Of a stretch of 64,000 nucleotides of DNA, positions 47,901-56,900 are shown piece by piece. The notes beneath the pieces were generated by a model, which was not told the origin of the DNA, did not search any database, and saw nothing but the letters and a program-made list of their open reading frames with translations. Made by a program: the position numbers and the translations under genes. The stretch's first letter is position 1; each line of letters starts with the position of its first letter. Source of the DNA: Micrasema longulum (lineage: Eukaryota; Arthropoda; Insecta; Trichoptera; Brachycentridae); contig JAGVSM010001712.1 in assembly GCA_022494885.1 (NCBI GenBank), forward strand, positions 1-64,000, written 5' to 3'.

Positions 47901-50900
47901 CCAAGCATAAGAGCAAGTCTCTTTTTTTGGAAAATTACAGTTTTCATGATTTAACTAAATAGAGAAAAAAAAAAAAACATTGTCATTTTATGTAACTGCA
48001 GTTGAATTTGGTTATTACGAGGAAGATGGGACCGACTGAATTTGCTCATCATAAGAATTACTCGTTATACCAGAGAAGGGTTTTTTTTTTATCCAATTGC
48101 CATTGCATATTGTCACTAAGTTAACAAATAAATAAACGTATTGTTCACACCGATAGTTAAAAAAATAAAACTTTTAAGTAAAATTATAATAAATGCTTAC
48201 AAACATACTACTATTTACATTTAAAATGCAGATAAATGAACATTATTACACAATATTTACACTGTGAATAAGAAGATTTTTTACACACCTCAAGATTTTT
48301 CAAGCCATATTCTATTTCACAAATAATTGCCACTTTTTCACGAATTGAAAGACGCTTCCTCTTGTTAATTGACATGTTTATAATTCAGAGGTTAGTTTTA
48401 AACTGATCTGACATCTCCCACTCGTATTTTTTATTATTCACCGACTATAGAACATTAAAAAAAACTCAGAAACGTTGTAAAAACTCCCGAAATAAGGACT
48501 ACAAAAAAAGTTGTAAATTATAATGTTTCAAATGTGTGTTATTTATTTTTTTAATGTTGCCGGCGAAAACACCAATTAGGTACTTGGACACTTAAACACA
48601 AAGTCAGATTGAAGAGTTTTTAATCAACCGTTGACAATATTTTTGTTCGGTATGTCCGAGAAGTAGCTCGTTATAAAAATGAATAAATGTATGGAGTAAA
48701 CTATAAACTAAAATGTCGATGAATGTTTCCTCGTTACATCCGAGATCTCGCTATTGCCACGATCGTTATAACCAAGTTCGACTGTAAATGAATTAGTAAG
48801 GAAAAAAAAATATATTTGTGTTATTACAGTAATAAAAGAGGAGTGATCTTAAATCCACAAATATGGAATAACCAGTGGTTGGCTTCATAGCTTATCATCT
48901 TGAAATTATTTTTATAAAAAATTACAACAAACTTCCACGAAGAATTTTCACTGACAATCTGATATATTTATATAATTTATATTTATTTATATGAATGAAA
49001 TTCTTCATAAATAAATAATAATATTGCGGATTATTACTTTGCGGAACTGCCGTTTTGCCTTTTATAATGCACTTTAAGAAGAAACAGCCGTCACCCAACG
49101 AGTGAAAAAATATACAAGGAGAATAAAAACACCGATATTCTTTGACTACTTGTATAATAATAATCAACGGATGTGATCTCCAGACCACGGAAGCGACGCC
49201 TTCCTCACATACTGCACCGAGGACACTCCTGCCTTCCTGTCCAAGGCCGGCAGCCAGTCGGACCTGTCCACCCTGTCTCTGCTGGAGGACGGGGATGACC
49301 ACCACACCGCGAGGGAGAGAGATTACTCTGATGACAGCTCCAACCTCAGCGGGGAGAATGGAAACCTTTTGGCCGAGTGCATCCGATCCGGAATGCCAAA
49401 GGTAAGCTAGTCAAATATCTATGAATCGGCAACTCCTACATTATAATTAATTGTGCAACAACACAGTGCCCTATGCATCTTCAGGTGTGTACAGGGGTAT
49501 GATGATTATGATGATGTAAAATAAATGTTCTTTTGTCATGAAGTAAAATAAAACTACTTTATTTTAACAATATTTTGAGTTTGTCCAAATTTCTGTAGAC
49601 AAGGACTAGATTCAACTCCCTGGGGAGCCGTTTATATTAACATACTACAACAGAGATGAAGAACATTTAATTAAACCAGCCATTGACAGGTCATAAGCCC
49701 TGTAGATGCCTGGACTTCTATATTACCTTTTATTAAATGTTCTTCATCTCTGTTGTAATATGGTAATACTTTATTTTACACATTATCAAAGAAATGGTTG
49801 TGGTCTAATACCCGTATGCAGAGACAAAACTTAAGGTGAGGAAAGTACATTCTAATCTCAAATGCGGAGAATAACCTGAAGGTGAAGACAATAGAATGTA
49901 CTTTCCTCACCTTAAGTTTTGTCTCTGCATACGGGTATTAAACTGATTGGCATTATTATTTATCTTAAATTAAAATTGCTATAATTTCATTTGCTCAAAG
50001 TGTTTTTTAAAACCTTTTTATAATGAAAACACATAATAATTGCAATTTTGTATTTTGTTCCAGAATATTCAGGAAGATTATCAAGAGCCAATATGCACTG
50101 TGCCTGTTCGGAAGGAAATTCAAACCAGAGTTGTCCACCCGAGACTTGGTCAGGTAAATGGAAACATTCATAATGATTTATTGCAATTAGTACACACTAA
50201 GCTAACAGGCAATCGTAATAGAGGCTGTGTAATTTGAGAAGGAATTTATTAAACCGTTCGTCAATAAAATGTATAAAAAATACTTCTCAGAATCTCAGGG
50301 TTGTGGTCCTGTGGCTAGTGTCTCGGACTCACGGACCAAAGTTCCGTGGTTCGAATCCCACTTTACCCCAACTTGATTCCCATTTTCTAATAGTTAGTTA
50401 TTTACAACTCGTTGAAAATGGCCCTCAAAATTGAATATTTGGGTAAATCATAAGAACGCAATTATTTATTTTTACTAAAATTTTTTTTTTTTTTAAATGT
50501 GTCCTCGAATGTGTTAATCATGATTGGGCGAAAAAATTACCACTTAGAAATTGTGAAATTCTTGGCCTGGATCCTAAAAAACTCCAGGTGCCAGTGATCA
50601 CATTTTATATGTTCGATAAATTAATAAGTCAAAACTCTTATTTTTTTATGATTGATGATATTATATTCGATGTTCAAGTTCAATATAATTACAGCAAAAT
50701 GACGTGTGACTCACAAGGCGAAACCCAAGTGATCTAGCCGGCCGCTTCGCGCCGCTCGCAACATACGTATAGTGTATCCACACATTACTATGTCGGTGCT
50801 TATGCACCCACATATTATATAACGCATGGATACTACAGAAATAAACCCGCAACCGTATAAGATATATGTTTCTATAGAATGTGAAATACATAATGAGGAA

Positions 50901-53900
50901 CTTCAGCCCTACGGGAAATTGGATACAAATTTTTTTTTCTTACGCGGGGTAATAATTAGAGCATTAAATTGTACTGCAAAGTTTCTTGAAAATGTACAGA
51001 AAAAATAATAAAAAATATTTTTAATTACGTCATTGGTTCTTGTGAATCAACCTATGATCTGAGAGCTATGGAAGATTTCCGCTCTGCTTGTCGCTTCTGG
51101 ACCAATGGAAAGAACTGAATGAGAATAAGCGGAAATGAACCTCTGACGTTACACGCGGAGTTATTTCAGAAATACAAAACTTTGAAAAATTGTAGCGCCG
51201 ATAATACGATATATAAAAATTTAAAAAAATATTTTTTTACTTAGTTTAACAGTCTATTAACAAATAAATTTTTTTTAAAAAACCACTGAACTTCCTATTT
51301 GAATCTAAATTCATTTGAATTATTTTGGTAACGGAGGAGTATAGCTGACAGAATTCAATTTGTTAGTGTTGATTTTAATTGATGGAAAAATGGGCAAAAG
51401 ATAGCAGCTGAATGCTATTCAGGATGATTTGTTTTAAGTTTGTTTGTGTTATAAATGTATTCATATGTTTTCTGGATTGTTGCAGAGCGCTCTCCCCGGG
51501 GACCTGGTTGCCCAGGACGAGATGGAGAGTTACGCCATCGAGGGAAGCCCCTTCCAGCACTCCTTGTCCTCCAGTTTGTCAGACCTCACTATAGACAGCA
51601 CAGGCTCCAGAGCTCGTCTGATAGCCAACAAGTAATTATACTGTTTTCAAAATTATTCATACTAGCTCGTACATATTTATTTTATCTTTTCTCTTACAAA
51701 CTATAATTGATAATAAAAATAATGTGACCTCACTGTGGGGTTACCCGTGCCGAGGACACTTTACATTATACTTTCTAAAAATATTTTTACAGAATAAACA
51801 AAGAAGACTAACTTAATAAACAGAGATAATTAACAAAATGTTCAGACAGTTTTAAACACTACGTATTTATGTTTATAATTAATTTATGTACATCTAAATT
51901 ATTTATATTACAAAACGCACAATGAAAGAACAAAAACCTAACATAAGCTATACACTTGTGGAGCAGTTGATTCAATATTGGTTTGGGTGAATGAGACAAT
52001 CCATTTTACTTCTACCTAGCTCCACTATCTATTTTTTTATAGCCTTTTTGAACTTTTTCTCGTTACTCATTGTTTTAATAGATAGTGGAAGTAAGTAATA
52101 GATTTTAATTGAATAATACTCAAAATCCTTTTGTCTGAAATATAATTCATTTTAATTAACAATTGAGTCCAAAACTATATTTATTTAAAGCGCTAGATTG
52201 TGTACAGTTTATTTTATGCCTTTGCGAAGAAACAGTAGTGTTACAAAACTGATGCTCATAATTATTTTATTTACTGCTAGTTAAATATGACCACAAGTTT
52301 CAAATAGTTTTTATTTAGATTTAAATTTGGAAGTCTAGGCATTTACAGGGCTCGTGACCCGTCATTGGCCGGTTTAAGTGGCCATTTTACACACCGTGTA
52401 ATATTCACCATTCCGCCTACGTTTAAACACTTCATATTTCCCTAACTCTTCCATCTGTTGACTTTTGTGAATTAAAAGAGCTGAAACCTTTAATATGTGG
52501 GTGAGATTCATCCGGCTGAACCATTTCACCTACTAGACAACGCTCGACTCACGAGGGAGGAAATTCAACCTGTTTACAATCATTTGGACATACTCAAAAC
52601 ATTGTTCAGTTTTTATTTAGTTTATTTACGGAGTTTAAAATTAAATATGAGATAAGATCTTACTTATCAGGAATGTTTAATTAAACCACTCAAAATAGTT
52701 TATGGATATTGTTAGTTTATATTTAGTTAAGTAAAAAAATTCTCACGTTATTTAGAAGTTCAGTCAAAAATCTAGTTTTGTCAGGGTCAATAAGAACACT
52801 AGGCAAGCTATCCAAATATCAATACATAATAATAAACTACCATTCATTTCACCAACTTTCAGTTCGAGAAGGGCAGAATCTTCACCGAAGAAGAACAATG
52901 GGGAGAGAGAAGGAAGGTCCAGGTCAGATATTTCTCCTCACGGTTCTCCCGCTGAATCCCTTAGTTCTGTGGACCTCGGATCTGATGACGGAAGACTTCT
53001 GGATATGGCCATTCAAGCCGGAGTTCCTAAATATAAAGGTGAAAATAACAATCCTTTTGAGTCATATTATTTTATGGCTAAATTTTAATTCTTAATATTA
53101 AATTATTCTTATTAAATGTGAGTAAATAATTGTAAATAACCACTTGCTGACTTTTCAACCGGTTTTGAGACATACCTGTCTCTTCGTCAAGACACTAATT
53201 AAACTTACACACAATTATTTACTAATCTTTAAAAAAATGTTTGACCCCAAAGTTAATGCTTTAAGTATTAAATTAATTCATATTATTAGTAATTATTCTA
53301 CTTTGAGTTCACATTGAAACTTGTACTTGTTTTTGTAGATGGACAAAACTACATGCGTGATTGTGGATTTAAGATTGTCAAGAGCCCTTCATTGTTAGAA
53401 CAGAAAAAGAGTCAAGATTCTTGCACTTTGGATGAGAAATCAGAAGACCACGTCACTGTTCTGACAAGACACGACTCTTTAAGTTCCCTCAGTGTGGACT
53501 CTCTCGGTTCCAACGAAGGGGAACAAGCCCTGTTCGAGCAATGCATAATGTCCGGTATGCCCAAACCTCGCATCAGCCGGAAGTGGGACGATATTCATTC
53601 AAAAACATTAGACAAAAATTTCAAGGCCCGATCGGTCGATAGAAACAGCTCGGTGGTCCCCAGGAGTCATGTCCGTAGTCACAAGTCCCTGGAGAGGAAT
53701 AAGGAAGATAGCAGGAGTAAGCAGATGCAACGAGATATCGAGTTTGAAAATTTAGTAGCTGTGGGAGCATTCCAAAACTGCTCGCAAAAGTTAACAAAAG
53801 CCGAAGAAGAAATTATGGACAGAGCACTTTTAGAGGAGGCTATCTATTGCGGGATGCCTAAAAAAAGAGATAAAGGTAACACGGCTTCTGAATATAGAAG

Positions 53901-56900
53901 CGACATATATTACAAATCTGCTTTTGATGATCGCCAACCGAGTGGGGGCTATACTCCGAGAAAAGACTTAAATTTGGACGGTTCAAAAAACGTCCAAGCG
54001 ACGTCTGTTGTAGCCGACAATGGTCGGGGCTGTTCTCTGACGAACAAGAGCGCTCTTCAGGCGACATCAGACGTAAAGACTGCGGTGGAAGTCGGAAGCA
54101 CCGCAAGAAGCACCGCTGGAATCCTCAACAGCGACACCTCTCCTATCAGCATCACTCGACATCGCCGCATCACCCTTCCACGGGTGGAGCCCCCGTCACT
54201 GTCCTTCAGTGGGAATGCGTCACACACCTGTCCCTACAGCCCCACGATGAGAGATGGGTCTGAACAGCAATCCGATCAAGTAGATGGAGACGCTGTTTCT
54301 AAAAGTATGGCGGAAGAAACTGATCCATTTAATGATTCCATTTTTGATCAATCTAATGAATGCCGGGCTTTGGATACGAGTAACTTTTTGGACAATACGT
54401 TTGACTCAAATCTGGACCCTTCTAATGAATCTTGCGCCAATGATTTAAATGAATCGCGAAATGAATTTGATCTATCCATGGATTGTTTGGCTGATGACAT
54501 TCAAAATAAAATGGATTTAGAAACTTCTCAAATGCTGGCTAGTTCAAGAACGTTAGTGCAATCTACCACTCTGTGCTCGCCTTTAAAACCTACTGAATTT
54601 CATGAAGATGAACCCATATTTGTGCAAAGTTTAACCGAGAAGCGTATAGATAATACGTCTTCAGAGAAACTAGGAAAAAGTTCTGAAAAGCAGAGTAGCA
54701 CGGATACGTGGAATGAAAATACATGTCCAAATGACATTTCATTCCCTACAGTTAGCGGCTCAGTCCCTATAATAACTTCTTTAAAAAGTGATTTTGGCGA
54801 TGAAATAACTTGTGCGGGAACTCTACCCGATCTATTAGAAGAAAGTGTTGTCCTCGGAGATGGAACCAACCAACCTGATCTTACTAACCAGTTAGTTAAC
54901 AACTTCCTCAATCAATCCCCAATCGAAGAAAATACTTTACATTCTCCATTAGGAACGGCGGGTTTACTACCCAAACCCGCAGACAATTCTCAGTTACGCA
55001 TGGTAATGGATAATATTTCCAATACGGATGAATCGCAGGGTTCTGCACTTCCTAAAAACTCTAATATTAATTCTGCCCCTAATGGTGGAGTACATGAAAC
55101 AGATGTGTCATCGAGAGCTGTCAGAGAGAGCAGCTATGATTACTCTTGTCTAACAGAAAGTGGTCACTCTTTGCACTCGTTGGACTTGGACAGTGTGAAG
55201 CCACCCTCACACATGGGCAGCTTAGTCTCTCTAACCCACAGCCTGTCGGGAAATTGGGATGACAATTTGGATAGAGTACACAGTAACTTGACAAAGAGGA
55301 ACATCAATAAGATTCAAAGGAAGAAATCTCTTCCTGTGGGATTAATGATAAAGAGAGCCCTGGGATATTCTCATAGTAACCAGGGAAGTTCCGAGAACTT
55401 AGATTGTGCCGTAAGCAATTTGGAAAATGTCAAGCCACCGTCGGAAATGGACGATGTGTTCGATATGGAGAACAGCATGATTTCAGTTGCGAGTATTGTA
55501 TCTGAAATAGCGGATACTAATGACGACGACAGTTCCACCATTATTTTCGACTTCAAACAACCAGTAAATGGTTTTCATCTAATTGGTAACCTTCCCGCCA
55601 ATTTAGATATCGAAAATATAAATCCTCCTTCGCTGTTTGATGAAATGACCGAATCTACTTTAGAAAATGACTTCGATGATGGAGATGACTGTTTGACGCA
55701 CACTTTGGCCTACTGTCCGGATATTCCTTCTGGTTCGGAATCCAGTACTCCGGTTGCGTCTGATTTCGGTAGCAGCGCTGAATCTACACCTAAAAAATGT
55801 AAACCGGGAAATAAAAAATATTTATCTCCGAAGCAAAAAAGACAATTGGCGAGAGATAGATATAAAACGTACACCATAGCCGCTGAAATGGCAATAAAAG
55901 AAGAAGAATCTCGTAAGAAGGTCTCAGAAGTGGCGGCCACTAGCTCAGCTGAGATCCCGATGCAGTTACGTGCTCAGACTGAAAACGTAACTGCGCCGAA
56001 TCCAGAAATTAAAGAAAGGAAGATTCGTTCAAATCCCAAACAGAGAAGGCAAGAGGATAGAGCGAGATATCAAACACAAACTGTGAACATTTCTAACTTA
56101 AGTCTTTCAAGCAGTCCAGTTGAACATAATACTTCCAAGGACACCGTTAAGGATCCCGAGATCGAGGAGCTGAAAAGGAGATTAGAAGCCAAGAAAAGCA
56201 TGAAACAAAAACGCCTTGAAAATGCAGATAGGTACAGAACAAGAACATTAGATGAAACTTTAATACCTAATATACAGTCGGAATCTCCTCAACCTGATAT
56301 TCCGAATAAAACCTCAATTTTCAAGCCGAGCTGTTTTTCTCAGCAATTAAATGTCACGGAATATAGTCAAACACAAGAAACAACCGAGGAATCCATAATG
56401 GTAGATTTGGATTGCGAAACTATGAGCCTCGTATCAATCGAAGACGATTCTGAATTAAATTCATTGAGGATGAAAACTTTCACTAAAAGTTTTAGAAATT
56501 ATTTGCCAGTTATCGAGAGTCCTACAGCGGTGGATAGATGTATGGAAAAGAACTTAAAAAATATGAATCATAACTCGATACTGACAAACACTTGCGAGAT
56601 CACTCAAAGAAATGAAATCCAAATATGCAATGGTGAATTAAACAGCATAGAATGCGATCAAAACTCTGGTACTGAAAGTGCGGACCAAAATCAGTACTCT
56701 GATTCCGAAGTAGAAATACCTTTAGTGAAGGGAAAACCGAAAATTGTTAAGCCTGGTCGAGATCAAAGCGTGGATTCCAATGAGTCAGTTGAAATTGAGG
56801 AAACCACTCCTAAAACAATTAGAGGAAGAAGAAAGGCTCTGTATGTATCTCCTTACAAAAGGAATGGATCCACACCGAGGAAGAGTCCAGCTAGAAATAC

